6,284 nucleotides of DNA from Chloroflexota bacterium (GCA_030669775.1 DAOVCZ010000115.1:1-6284); one strand, 5' to 3'; shown: positions 1 through 5,947, numbered from the stretch's first letter. Made by a program: numbers and translations. Notes: generated by a model from the sequence alone, not told the origin.

Positions 1-1
1 A

Positions 2-256
2 AAGGTACCGCCTACCAATACACCACTGCCAACGAACACGCCGCTGCCACCAACCAGCACACCGCTGCCAACGAACACGCCGCTGCCACCAACCAGCACA
101 CCGCTGCCGCCTACCAACACACCGCTGCCGCCTACCAACACACCGCTACCACCAACCAGCATACCGCCCACTCCTACAACGCCGGTGACGGTTTCTGATA
201 CCACAGCCACTCCTACTACGCAGCAATCTGCAATCGAACCAACCCCATCTCCTTGA
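2..256 (+). CDS. C-terminal end of a Pro/Thr-rich repeat protein (5' truncated)
   Basis: The frame is open from the window edge to a TGA at 254-256, giving 84 residues; the start codon lies upstream. Residues 8-54 are a low-complexity array of 6-7-residue units of the type PLPTNT / PLPPTNT / PLPPTST. A less regular Thr/Pro/Ser tail follows and ends IEPTPSP. There are no aromatic, cysteine or long hydrophobic stretches, and no LPXTG-like or membrane anchor at this end. Such Thr-Pro tracts are familiar as extended linkers or stalks in cell-surface and secreted proteins of Chloroflexota, so this is probably the tail of an exported protein. The functional domain is outside the window, so no specific role can be given. 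The reading frame is supported by in-frame repeat conservation and by a hairpin terminator about 65 bp downstream. Confidence 0.75.
   Translation, partial: KVPPTNTPLPTNTPLPPTSTPLPTNTPLPPTSTPLPPTNTPLPPTNTPLPPTSIPPTPTTPVTVSDTTATPTTQQSAIEPTPSP
23..163 (+). repeat. In-frame tandem repeats encoding PLP(P)T(N/S)T units
   Basis: Seven consecutive units start at 23, 41, 62, 80, 101, 122 and 143, alternating 18 bp and 21 bp at first and then all 21 bp. The 39-bp pair at 23-61 recurs at 62-100 with one difference (CCA versus CCG). The 21-bp units at 101-121 and 122-142 are identical. Near-identity at the DNA level, not only in protein, points to recent duplication by slippage or unequal crossover. All unit lengths are multiples of three, so copy-number change would keep the frame. 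Confidence 0.85.
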
Positions 257-320
257 TAGTGATGGATTCGCAGAATATCAAATCTTGATTTAATCGTAAA
301 TTGATAAGGTAGTACGCCAA

Positions 321-364
321 GCTGACCAGCCTTGTTACACCCAAAAACAGGCAGGTCGGCTTTT
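321..364 (+). terminator. Rho-independent terminator of the Pro/Thr-rich gene
   Basis: The arms GCTGACCAGCC (321-331) and GGCAGGTCGGC (350-360) pair over 11 positions with one A-A mismatch and one G-T wobble, around an 18-nt loop. TTTTCGATCT follows immediately on the + strand. The minus strand has no T-run after the same hairpin, so it serves the upstream + gene and not the convergent GGDEF gene. The rest of 257-537 shows no convincing gene. A weaker stem at 452-475 (GCTTTCGAA / TTCGAGGGC, two G-T pairs) has no T-run. The GGDEF gene therefore has no obvious terminator of its own here. Confidence 0.6.
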
Positions 365-537
365 CGATCTCTGCTATAGCCTTTACTGATTCAGCAGGCA
401 AGAAGCTTGAGGGATCGGTCCTTTGCACTGCCCCCTGGTTAAAATGTTGTGGCTTTCGAACTTCAATTCGAGGGCTACTAATTTAAAGAAAATGGAATTT
501 GACCAGAGTAATTCTTGCAGTTGAGAAAAGATAGGTA

Positions 538-1461
538 TCACTCGTCAGATGAGCTTTCTGAGCCAGCCAGCCTTCTTTTGCGTTTATTCTCGTACAGCGC
601 CTTATCCGCTTCCATAATCATCGTCTCTAATGAAACAACCCGATTGGGATCGAACTGCGCTATCCCGATACTCAAAGACAGTTGATAATATCGATTTTGA
701 GAATTAAGGCGATCGAGATTGCTCTGCAAACGAGTCGTCATGGTCTGCACACCAGCAGCGGGCGCATTCAATGCCAACACAATAAATTCGTCACCCCCCA
801 GCCGGGCGATCAAATCCGAAGTCCGGAAAGTTTTCTTCAAGACAGTGGCAATAGATTTCAAGGCGCGATCCCCTTCAGTATGCCCAAAGCTATCATTGAT
901 GTTTTTTAAGCTATCCAGGTCAGCAAACAAAAGGACCAATTCCCAATCCTCTCGCTGTGCAATCTTCAATTGCTGCTGCGCCATAGACAGGAATCCCCGG
1001 CGGTTAAGTAAACCTGTGAGCTCATCATTGAAAGATAATTGCTGGAGTAGTACTCGTGAGCGATGGCGTTCGATGGCGTAAAGCAAGGTTCGCCTGAGCA
1101 GTTTTACATCCACCTCACCCTTGATCAGATAATCCTGTGCCCCTTCTCGCAGGACTTCAAAAGCATGGTTTTTATTCTCCAAAGCCGAGGTCACTACGAT
1201 TGGTACTTCTGGTACGCGCACACATATCTGAGAAAATGTAGCAATGCCGACACTATCTGGCAGTGCAAGATCCAATAGAATTACATCAAAAGGCTCTTTC
1301 TCGACCAAAACCAGGGCTTTCGATAATGACGCTACTCGCTCAGACTCAAATTGATCGCTATTTACACCGTTTGAAACGACCTGAAACCAGGGAGCGTATT
1401 CGGGTTGATTCTCTTCTACTATCAACACCTTTATTGGTCTTGAGGTTATCGAGGCAGACAC
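538..1461 (-). CDS. Response regulator with GGDEF diguanylate cyclase domain
   Basis: This 307-residue cytoplasmic protein would make cyclic di-GMP from two GTP under phosphorelay control. Residues 10-130 form a receiver domain: acidic pair E16/E17 (VEEN, where D is usual at one position), phospho-acceptor D64 in LLDLALPD, T91/S92 in VVTS, and K114 in DYLIKG. A helical linker (about 120-142) leads to the GGDEF domain (about 143-297), which opens with DELTGLLNRRGF. It has metal-binding D181 in FADLD, N189 and D198 in NINDSFGHTEGD, and an intact GGDEF signature at 222-226. R213-x-x-D216 lies five residues before GGDEF, matching the inhibitory I-site, so product feedback is expected. No EAL or HD-GYP domain is present. 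The start is GTG, chosen because AGGAG lies 6 nt upstream; an ATG at 1463-1461 is out of frame and soon hits a stop. The cognate kinase is not in the window. The gene is divergent from dnaN. Confidence 0.93.
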   Translation of the reverse strand: MSASITSRPIKVLIVEENQPEYAPWFQVVSNGVNSDQFESERVASLSKALVLVEKEPFDVILLDLALPDSVGIATFSQICVRVPEVPIVVTSALENKNHAFEVLREGAQDYLIKGEVDVKLLRRTLLYAIERHRSRVLLQQLSFNDELTGLLNRRGFLSMAQQQLKIAQREDWELVLLFADLDSLKNINDSFGHTEGDRALKSIATVLKKTFRTSDLIARLGGDEFIVLALNAPAAGVQTMTTRLQSNLDRLNSQNRYYQLSLSIGIAQFDPNRVVSLETMIMEADKALYENKRKRRLAGSESSSDE

Positions 1462-1467
1462 ATTCTG

Positions 1468-1472
1468 CTCCT
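1468..1472 (-). promoter_or_regulatory. Ribosome binding site fixing the GTG start of the REC-GGDEF gene
   Basis: On the minus strand AGGAG is followed by CAGAAT and then GTG at 1461-1459. The good match and 6-nt spacing select this GTG over the overlapping out-of-frame ATG at 1463-1461. Confidence 0.75.
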
Positions 1473-1480
1473 GAAGGATA

Positions 1481-1508
1481 CTTATAAAAAATTATAACGT
1501 GAAGTCAA
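1481..1508 (-). promoter_or_regulatory. Candidate proximal promoter of the REC-GGDEF gene
   Basis: The minus strand reads TTGACT (1508-1503), a 16-bp spacer, then TATAAG (1486-1481), each 5/6 to the sigma-70 consensus. A perfect TATAAT also lies at 1496-1491 but has only a poor -35 (CAACAA) at proper spacing. The first option would start transcription near 1474, just before the AGGAG, giving a very short leader. This stretch is AT-rich, so chance matches are likely. Confidence 0.35.
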
Positions 1509-1516
1509 TTTTCTTG

Positions 1517-1546
1517 TTGACAAGTTTAGACTTGTGTGCCTAAATT
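1517..1546 (+). promoter_or_regulatory. Candidate distal dnaN promoter, + strand half of a mirrored pair
   Basis: TTGACA at 1517-1522 is a perfect -35. An 18-bp spacer separates it from TAAATT at 1541-1546 (4/6 to TATAAT). Transcription would begin near 1553 and leave about 154 nt of leader before dnaN, crossing the CCACA repeats. The -10 is weak, so this is tentative. Confidence 0.35.
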
Positions 1547-1551
1547 GTCAA
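1523..1551 (-). promoter_or_regulatory. Candidate distal REC-GGDEF promoter, minus-strand half of a mirrored pair
   Basis: Read on the minus strand, TTGACA (1551-1546), a 17-bp spacer and TAAACT (1528-1523, 4/6) form a sigma-70-like promoter. It would start near 1516 with a leader of about 55 nt. Its -35 covers the -10 of the opposing candidate, so both could not be occupied at once. Confidence 0.35.
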
Positions 1552-1573
1552 CCACAGGTTCACCACAGGTTCA
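1551..1573 (+). repeat. Tandem 11-bp repeat CCACAGGTTCA upstream of dnaN
   Basis: Two exact copies lie at 1552-1562 and 1563-1573, both preceded by A. They are followed by AT-rich TAATAT and a further CCACA at 1582-1586. Two more CCACA occur at 1625-1629 and 1682-1686, all on the same strand. CCACA is the 3' core of the DnaA box, but no site here matches TTATCCACA; the closest 9-mers match about 7 of 9 (for example TTCACCACA at 1559-1567). The 11-bp period is about one helical turn. Confidence 0.6.
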
Positions 1574-1667
1574 TAATATCTCCACAAATCAACCCCGGAA
1601 GTATTATAAAGCATGATACCAGACCCACAAAAGGTATGATTGTCTGGCAGTTTTACGTCACTCGTTG

Positions 1668-1673
1668 TATACT
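1668..1673 (+). promoter_or_regulatory. Candidate proximal -10 element for dnaN
   Basis: TATACT is 5/6 to the consensus and lies about 34 bp before the dnaN ATG, which would give a leader of about 27 nt containing the AGAGAGG ribosome binding site. No good -35 is found 16-18 bp upstream (TTGTCT at 1640-1645 is 22 bp away), so the call is weak. Confidence 0.3.
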
Positions 1674-1706
1674 GATGGCAACCACATTTAAGAGAGGTCC
1701 GCAATT

Positions 1707-2840
1707 ATGAAAGTCTCCGTTCTGCAAGAGAACCTGGCGCACGGATTAAATATTGTCTCAAGAGCCGTATCGCCCCGGAGCACACTCCCGGTGCTATCGA
1801 ACGTATTAGTCGCGACAGACGAGGGGCGGCTTCGTCTCTCAGCCACCAATCTTGAGTTAGGGATCACTTGCTGGATCGGGGCCAAGATTGAGGAAGAAGG
1901 GTCTACAACCGTACCGGCGCGCACCTTTACCGAGCTAGTTGGGACACTTTCCGATCAGCAAGTTGAAATGGCCTTGAGCGTGCGCACGCAAACTTTAAAT
2001 ATTCGATCTGGCTCATCAAACACTGACCTCAAATGTATTGATTCCCAAGAATTTCCGCCGATGCCATCTCCAGACTCAGGCGATGGATTAGCAATAAATG
2101 TGACTGACTTGAAGGAGATGATCCAGCAAGTAACTTTCGCCGCTTCGACAGATGAGGCGCGCCCGATCCTGACTGGAGTGCTTGTGACCGTCAACGGCGA
2201 GTTGCTCACCATGGCTTCGGCAGATGGCTTCCGCCTCTCGGTGCGGAAGGCGAGCCTCTCATCACCCACCTCACGACCTGTGCTGGCAGTCGTACCCGCC
2301 CGTGCGTTGAGTGAATTAGCACGCATCATCAGCGACGGTGACCAGGTAGTTGACATGATTTTGCCTCCCGAGCGGGGGCAAGTCATCTTCCAAATGAAAG
2401 ATATCCAGTTGGTGTCGCAGCTGATTGAAGGATCTTTCCCTGATTACGAGCAGATCATCCCGCGCAGCAAGGAAACCCGGAGCGTGCTTTCCACTTCAGC
2501 CTTCCTTAAAGCCTGCAAACAAGCAGAAATATTTGCCAGGGAAGGCTCTCATATTGCCAGGATCAATATCACTCCAGGTGGTGAATTAAAACCTGGATCG
2601 ATTGTGATCGCCGGCCAATCGGAAGAAACTGGTTCCAGTCAAACCGAAATTGACGCCTCTATCGATGGGACCCCACTGTTGATCGCCTTCAATGTCCGTT
2701 TTCTGCGAGAGGTTCTAGAAGTGATCAAGACACCGGAAATTGCTTTGGAGACCACTGTCGATACAGCACCCGGAATAATCCGCCCGGTAGGAGACGAGAA
2801 TTTCCTGCACGTGATCATGCCAATGCACTTGGGCAGCTAA
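1707..2840 (+). CDS. dnaN: DNA polymerase III subunit beta (sliding clamp)
   Basis: This 377-residue protein is the ring-forming processivity clamp that tethers DNA polymerase III and many repair and replication proteins to DNA; it works as a homodimer loaded by the clamp loader. Length fits the family (366 in E. coli). Three repeated clamp folds should lie at about 1-120, 128-250 and 255-375. Hallmarks are RAVSPRSTLPVLSNVLV (19-35, cf. RPTLPILGN), SADGFRLSV (171-179, lining the client-peptide pocket, cf. TDGHRLA), EGSFPDYEQIIP (241-252, cf. FPDY..V.P), and a C-terminal VIMPMHLGS in place of the usual MPMRL. The His for Arg change sits by the client pocket. The ATG is preceded by AGAGAGG at 1691-1697 with 9 nt spacing. 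dnaA, the usual neighbour, is absent; the upstream gene is a divergent GGDEF regulator. A terminator follows 35 bp downstream, so dnaN appears monocistronic. Confidence 0.97.
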   Translation: MKVSVLQENLAHGLNIVSRAVSPRSTLPVLSNVLVATDEGRLRLSATNLELGITCWIGAKIEEEGSTTVPARTFTELVGTLSDQQVEMALSVRTQTLNIRSGSSNTDLKCIDSQEFPPMPSPDSGDGLAINVTDLKEMIQQVTFAASTDEARPILTGVLVTVNGELLTMASADGFRLSVRKASLSSPTSRPVLAVVPARALSELARIISDGDQVVDMILPPERGQVIFQMKDIQLVSQLIEGSFPDYEQIIPRSKETRSVLSTSAFLKACKQAEIFAREGSHIARINITPGGELKPGSIVIAGQSEETGSSQTEIDASIDGTPLLIAFNVRFLREVLEVIKTPEIALETTVDTAPGIIRPVGDENFLHVIMPMHLGS

Positions 2841-2874
2841 GAAAACCCCCTGTCTCGTCTCGATTCATCGATGT

Positions 2875-2907
2875 TGGCACGTTATCAAATGTGACGTGCC
2901 ATTTTGT
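2875..2907 (+). terminator. Rho-independent terminator after dnaN
   Basis: TGGCACGT (2875-2882) pairs perfectly with ACGTGCCA (2894-2901). The stem can extend inward by three pairs, two of them G-T, around the loop CAAAT. TTTTGTT follows within two bases on the + strand. It separates dnaN from the next gene, which starts at 2932, so that gene should have its own promoter or depend on read-through. Confidence 0.75.
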
Positions 2908-2931
2908 TAAATCCAATAAATACCTCTGCCG

Positions 2932-5268
2932 ATGACCTTTCCCGCAGCATCAACCGATCGTGTTCTAAGAATATTTACAGCACTGGCCCAGTACCCCATA
3001 TTAAGGGCCCGAATGCGGGCGCGCATGCGCAAAGAGTTATTCGAACGCGGGGTAATCAGCCCGCAACAGTTCGAAACAGAAGTGCGTGATAGAGCGATCG
3101 AAACACAAGCCCGAGAAGGATTACACAACCCCTTTGAGGAAGAACCCACCGAAGTCTGGGAAGTACGCCGGGAACGCATTCGCAGCCACCTGACAGATTT
3201 TTATTTTGCTTACAATTTTCCTTATGAGGTATTCGAACAAATCATTCGCGACGTATTAGCAGAGCGCGGCGCCCAAGCCGACGACCTGCTGGTCTCATTT
3301 AATCCTGAGCTGGCTCCCCAAAACATGCTCTTTGAGCAGGCCGCGGCCATCGAAAATCTCCCTTTAGAAGAGCAGGAAAGGGGAGAAGCCCGGCTTCGAG
3401 AGATCAAGGTTGTTCTGATCCGCAGAATGATCAGCGATCAATTAGCTTACATCAATATCGCCAAAGATTGGTTCACGGTTTCAGACCTGGCCGAAATCAA
3501 AAAACGCAAGATCGGTCAGGGGAAAATTGGGGGTAAGGCCGCAGGAATGCTGCTGGCTTTACGCATTCTTAGTGAGGTTGCTGATGAGGAAATCCTCTCC
3601 CATCTGAGCATCCCAGATTCCTATTTTCTGGGTGCAGATGTGATGTATTCCTTCATGGCAGTCAATAATCTAATGCACTGGAACGACCAGAAATACAGAT
3701 CAGAGGAACAAATTCGTGCCGAGTACCCCCAAATTCAAGATGAATACCTGCGAGGCGAATTCCCAACTGATATTTTGGATGAATTCGAGAAACTGCTCGA
3801 ATCCCTTGGAAAATTACCACTGATTATCCGCTCATCCAGCCTGCTGGAGGACAACTTTGGCACTTCATTTGCTGGTAAATATGATAGCATTTTTTGCCCA
3901 AACCAGGGCAATCTTGAGCAAAACCTGGATAAATTGACCAAAGCTATCGCCCATGTTTACGCCAGCACCCTGAATCCAGACGCACTGCTCTATCGCCGCA
4001 GCAAAGGTCTGCAAGATTATGATGAGCGCATGGCAATCCTGATTCAAGTTGTAAAAGGTGAACGCACTGAGCAGTTTTATCTGCCCCACGCAGCTGGCGT
4101 CGCCTTCAGCCGCAATTTCTATCGTTGGTCGCCTGAAATCCGCAGTGAAGATGGATTCGTAAGACTAGTGTGGGGATTAGGCACGCGCGCTGTTGAGCGA
4201 GTTGGAAGTGATTACCCAAGACTGGTTGCACTCAGCCATCCTTTACTTCATCCAGAAGTTTCATCCAAAGCGATCCGTCGTTATTCGCAGCAATTTGTGG
4301 ACGTGATCGATCTGAATCAAAACTCTTTCGAAACTTTCCCCATCGCCAAGGTTCTAAATCCTCATTACCCTGTTCTGCGCTACATCGCTGAGATCGATCA
4401 AGGCGGCTACCTGGCTCCCATGCGCAGTTTGATTGTAGAAGATGAGATTGATAAGTTAGTGTTGACCTTCGACGAAATGTTGAAACGAACTCCGCTTGCA
4501 GACCGTTTGCGAAAAATACTTCAAATCCTGGAGACCCACTACCGGTCTCCAGTCGATACTGAATTTACTGTACAGGTTACGGACCCAACAGCAATACAGC
4601 CTGAGATAGAGATTTCCATCTTGCAGTGCCGGCCTCAATCTCACCTTAGAGACAGTCAAGCCCATTTACCAAAGGATATACCCGAAGAAGATATCATCTT
4701 CTCCACTTCGCGGATGGTCCCTAAAGGCAGAGTAGATTGGATCAACTATGTAGTCTGCGTGCGAGCAGAAGGCTACTTAGCCCTGCCCACCGAATCTGCG
4801 CGCGCTGAAGTAGGGCGGGCGATCAGCAAGCTTAACGCGGCTTTAGCCGATCAGGTGTTTATCTGTATCGGCCCAGGTCGCTGGGGGACACGTAATCTCG
4901 ATCTTGGCGTTTACATTGGATATTCAGACATCTATAACACGAGAGCTTTGATCGAGGTGACCGGTGAGGAGACTGGGCTGGCACCAGAGCCCTCGTTTGG
5001 GACTCATTTCTTCCAGGATCTGGTAGAAGCGAATATCTACCCCCTGGCCATAGACCTGGAAGATGAGGACGTCATCTTTAACAGGGATTTCTTTTACAAC
5101 ACTCCCGACCAGTTGGCTGATTTCATCCCGGTTGATAATCAACTTTCAAACTGTCTGCGCTTGATCAAGGTCAGCTCTTACCGTCCTGGGCACTGCATGA
5201 GCCTGGTGATGGACGATGAACAGGGAAAGGCGGTAGCTTTTTTGGTGCCTAATACGGAGGAAAAATGA
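2932..5268 (+). CDS. PPDK_N-type ATP-binding protein lacking the phospho-histidine domain
   Basis: This 778-residue soluble protein is related to the nucleotide-binding domain of pyruvate phosphate dikinase and PEP synthase; its reaction is unknown. Residues 1-190 are charged and mostly helical with no recognised motif. The ATP-grasp-like domain spans about 194-570: IGQGKIGGKAAGM (194-206, K202), IIRSSSLLEDNFGTSFAGKY (298-317, cf. VRSSATAEDLPGASFAGQ), VWGLGTRAVERV (413-424), and DTEF...ILQCRPQ (E544, Q565, R567), the usual metal- and ATP-contacting end. All expected ATP-site residues look present. No GGxxSHxAI-type swivelling His domain or PEP-binding barrel follows. Instead a domain of about 190 residues carries GPGRWGTRNLDLGV (647-660) and SFGTHFFQDLVE (688-699), which I recall from uncharacterised PEP/pyruvate-binding-domain proteins. 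Automatic labels of PEP synthase or PPDK would over-predict. The start is the first ATG after an in-frame TAA at 2917-2919; no Shine-Dalgarno is visible, so it may be leaderless. It overlaps the kinase gene by ATGA. Confidence 0.85.
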   Translation: MTFPAASTDRVLRIFTALAQYPILRARMRARMRKELFERGVISPQQFETEVRDRAIETQAREGLHNPFEEEPTEVWEVRRERIRSHLTDFYFAYNFPYEVFEQIIRDVLAERGAQADDLLVSFNPELAPQNMLFEQAAAIENLPLEEQERGEARLREIKVVLIRRMISDQLAYINIAKDWFTVSDLAEIKKRKIGQGKIGGKAAGMLLALRILSEVADEEILSHLSIPDSYFLGADVMYSFMAVNNLMHWNDQKYRSEEQIRAEYPQIQDEYLRGEFPTDILDEFEKLLESLGKLPLIIRSSSLLEDNFGTSFAGKYDSIFCPNQGNLEQNLDKLTKAIAHVYASTLNPDALLYRRSKGLQDYDERMAILIQVVKGERTEQFYLPHAAGVAFSRNFYRWSPEIRSEDGFVRLVWGLGTRAVERVGSDYPRLVALSHPLLHPEVSSKAIRRYSQQFVDVIDLNQNSFETFPIAKVLNPHYPVLRYIAEIDQGGYLAPMRSLIVEDEIDKLVLTFDEMLKRTPLADRLRKILQILETHYRSPVDTEFTVQVTDPTAIQPEIEISILQCRPQSHLRDSQAHLPKDIPEEDIIFSTSRMVPKGRVDWINYVVCVRAEGYLALPTESARAEVGRAISKLNAALADQVFICIGPGRWGTRNLDLGVYIGYSDIYNTRALIEVTGEETGLAPEPSFGTHFFQDLVEANIYPLAIDLEDEDVIFNRDFFYNTPDQLADFIPVDNQLSNCLRLIKVSSYRPGHCMSLVMDDEQGKAVAFLVPNTEEK
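5256..5260 (+). promoter_or_regulatory. Ribosome binding site for the deoxynucleoside kinase inside the upstream gene
   Basis: GGAGG lies within the last codons of the PPDK_N-like gene, 4 nt before the ATG of the ATGA overlap. It supports the 5265 start and translational coupling of the two genes. Confidence 0.75.
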
Positions 5269-5915
5269 AGAAGTTTGTCGCTGTGGCAGGAAATATCGGT
5301 GTTGGGAAATCAACCCTGGTCGCGCTGCTCTGCCAAAACCTCGGTTGGCAACCCTTTTATGAGCCGGTAGCCGAAAACCCTTACCTGGTTGATTTCTATG
5401 CTGACATGCGGACTTGGGCTTTCCACTCCCAGATTTTCTTCCTCACCCACAGGCTGCGTATGCACCGCCAGCTGTTAGCTCACCCCACTTCTGTCCTTCA
5501 AGACCGGACGGTTTACGAGGACGCTGAAGTTTTTGCGGAAAACCTCTACCGGCAAGACCTGATCCAAGTCAGAGATTATCGCATTTATCACGAACTGTAC
5601 GATGTTGTAATGGAATTTCTACCACCACCAGACCTGGTGGTTTATCTGCGGGCTTCTGTCTCCACGCTTTTTTCCAGAATTGCTAGCCGCGGTCGAGATT
5701 TTGAACGCCAGATTACCCCTGAATACCTGGGACAACTTAATGAGTTGTATGAAGGTTGGATTGCCAGCTTTAGCTTATGCCCAGTTCTGACGGTGCCCTC
5801 CGACGATCTTGACTATGTAGCCAATTCCAACCACTTAGAATTGATCGCTTGTAAGGTCCAGGAGAAATTAACCGGAAAAGAAGAAGTTATCTTTGATCTG
5901 GAAGAGATGGCTTGA
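5265..5915 (+). CDS. Deoxynucleoside kinase (dNK / dGK-dAK family)
   Basis: This 216-residue cytosolic P-loop kinase phosphorylates a deoxynucleoside to its 5'-monophosphate with an NTP, the first step of dNTP salvage. Length is typical of the bacterial family. Visible elements are the Walker A loop GNIGVGKS (9-16), E33 of EPV as general base, and Q56 and R63 in the base-binding helix (SQIFFLTHRLR). DRTVYEDAEVF (80-90) has R81 of the DR(S/T) motif and D86, aligning with D133 of human dCK. The Arg-rich lid R138-xxx-R142-G-R144 leads into ITPEYLGQLNELYEGW, as in dCK. Q56, R63 and D86 suggest a dAdo/dGuo/dCyd-type site rather than thymidine kinase type II, but substrate cannot be fixed by eye. 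It is coupled by ATGA to the PPDK_N-like gene and lies two genes after dnaN, fitting a role in DNA-precursor supply. Confidence 0.92.
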   Translation: MKKFVAVAGNIGVGKSTLVALLCQNLGWQPFYEPVAENPYLVDFYADMRTWAFHSQIFFLTHRLRMHRQLLAHPTSVLQDRTVYEDAEVFAENLYRQDLIQVRDYRIYHELYDVVMEFLPPPDLVVYLRASVSTLFSRIASRGRDFERQITPEYLGQLNELYEGWIASFSLCPVLTVPSDDLDYVANSNHLELIACKVQEKLTGKEEVIFDLEEMA

Positions 5916-5918
5916 TCG

Positions 5919-5947
5919 AGGCGAGCATCTCTTGCCTGCCTCATTTT
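5919..5947 (+). terminator. Weak candidate terminator after the kinase gene
   Basis: AGGCGAG (5919-5925) pairs with CTTGCCT (5931-5937) around CATCT with one G-T wobble. An alternative outer pairing is GAGGC (5918-5922) with GCCTC (5938-5942), followed by ATTTTC. It sits directly after the stop codon, where a terminator is expected, but the T-run is short. Confidence 0.4.

Larger units (their letters stand above)
1516..1552. repeat. Imperfect inverted repeat in the divergent intergenic region
   Basis: The left arm GTTGACAAGTTTAG (1516-1529) and right arm CTAAATTGTCAAC (1540-1552) are reverse complements apart from one extra G in the left arm, with a 10-bp spacer. A second, perfect palindrome, ACAAGT-TTAG-ACTTGT, is nested at 1520-1535. 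The symmetry fits a dimeric regulator site or a pair of mirrored promoters. No T-run follows, so it is unlikely to be a terminator. Confidence 0.7.

Noticed and set aside
216..428. A 70-codon minus-strand open frame in the gap after the Pro/Thr-rich gene
   Set aside because: It overlaps both the end of that gene and its hairpin terminator, has no recognisable motif, and its composition looks like chance.
452..475. Possible terminator stem for the REC-GGDEF gene
   Set aside because: On the minus strand the two G-T pairs become C-A mismatches, leaving about five pairs, and no T-run follows.
682..1487. Four overlapping + strand open frames opposite the REC-GGDEF gene
   Set aside because: They are antisense to a protein with every receiver and GGDEF motif intact and show no family signature, so they are shadows.
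1612..1640. ATGATACC-N12-GGTATGAT inverted repeat before dnaN
   Set aside because: Only five base pairs are perfect, followed by a G-G mismatch. This is too weak to claim as an operator without conservation data.
1955..2386. A 143-codon minus-strand open frame inside dnaN
   Set aside because: It is antisense to conserved clamp motifs, rich in Ser/Arg as shadow frames often are, and resembles no family.
2904..3179. Small open frames on both strands around the start of the PPDK_N-like gene
   Set aside because: They overlap the coding start of a long conserved protein in other frames and have no ribosome binding site or motif.
2932..5915. A two-gene defence or toxin-antitoxin system formed by the ATP-grasp protein and the kinase
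   Set aside because: The kinase has a complete, ordinary dNK active site, and neither protein shows nuclease, membrane or effector features. Nucleotide metabolism is the simpler reading.
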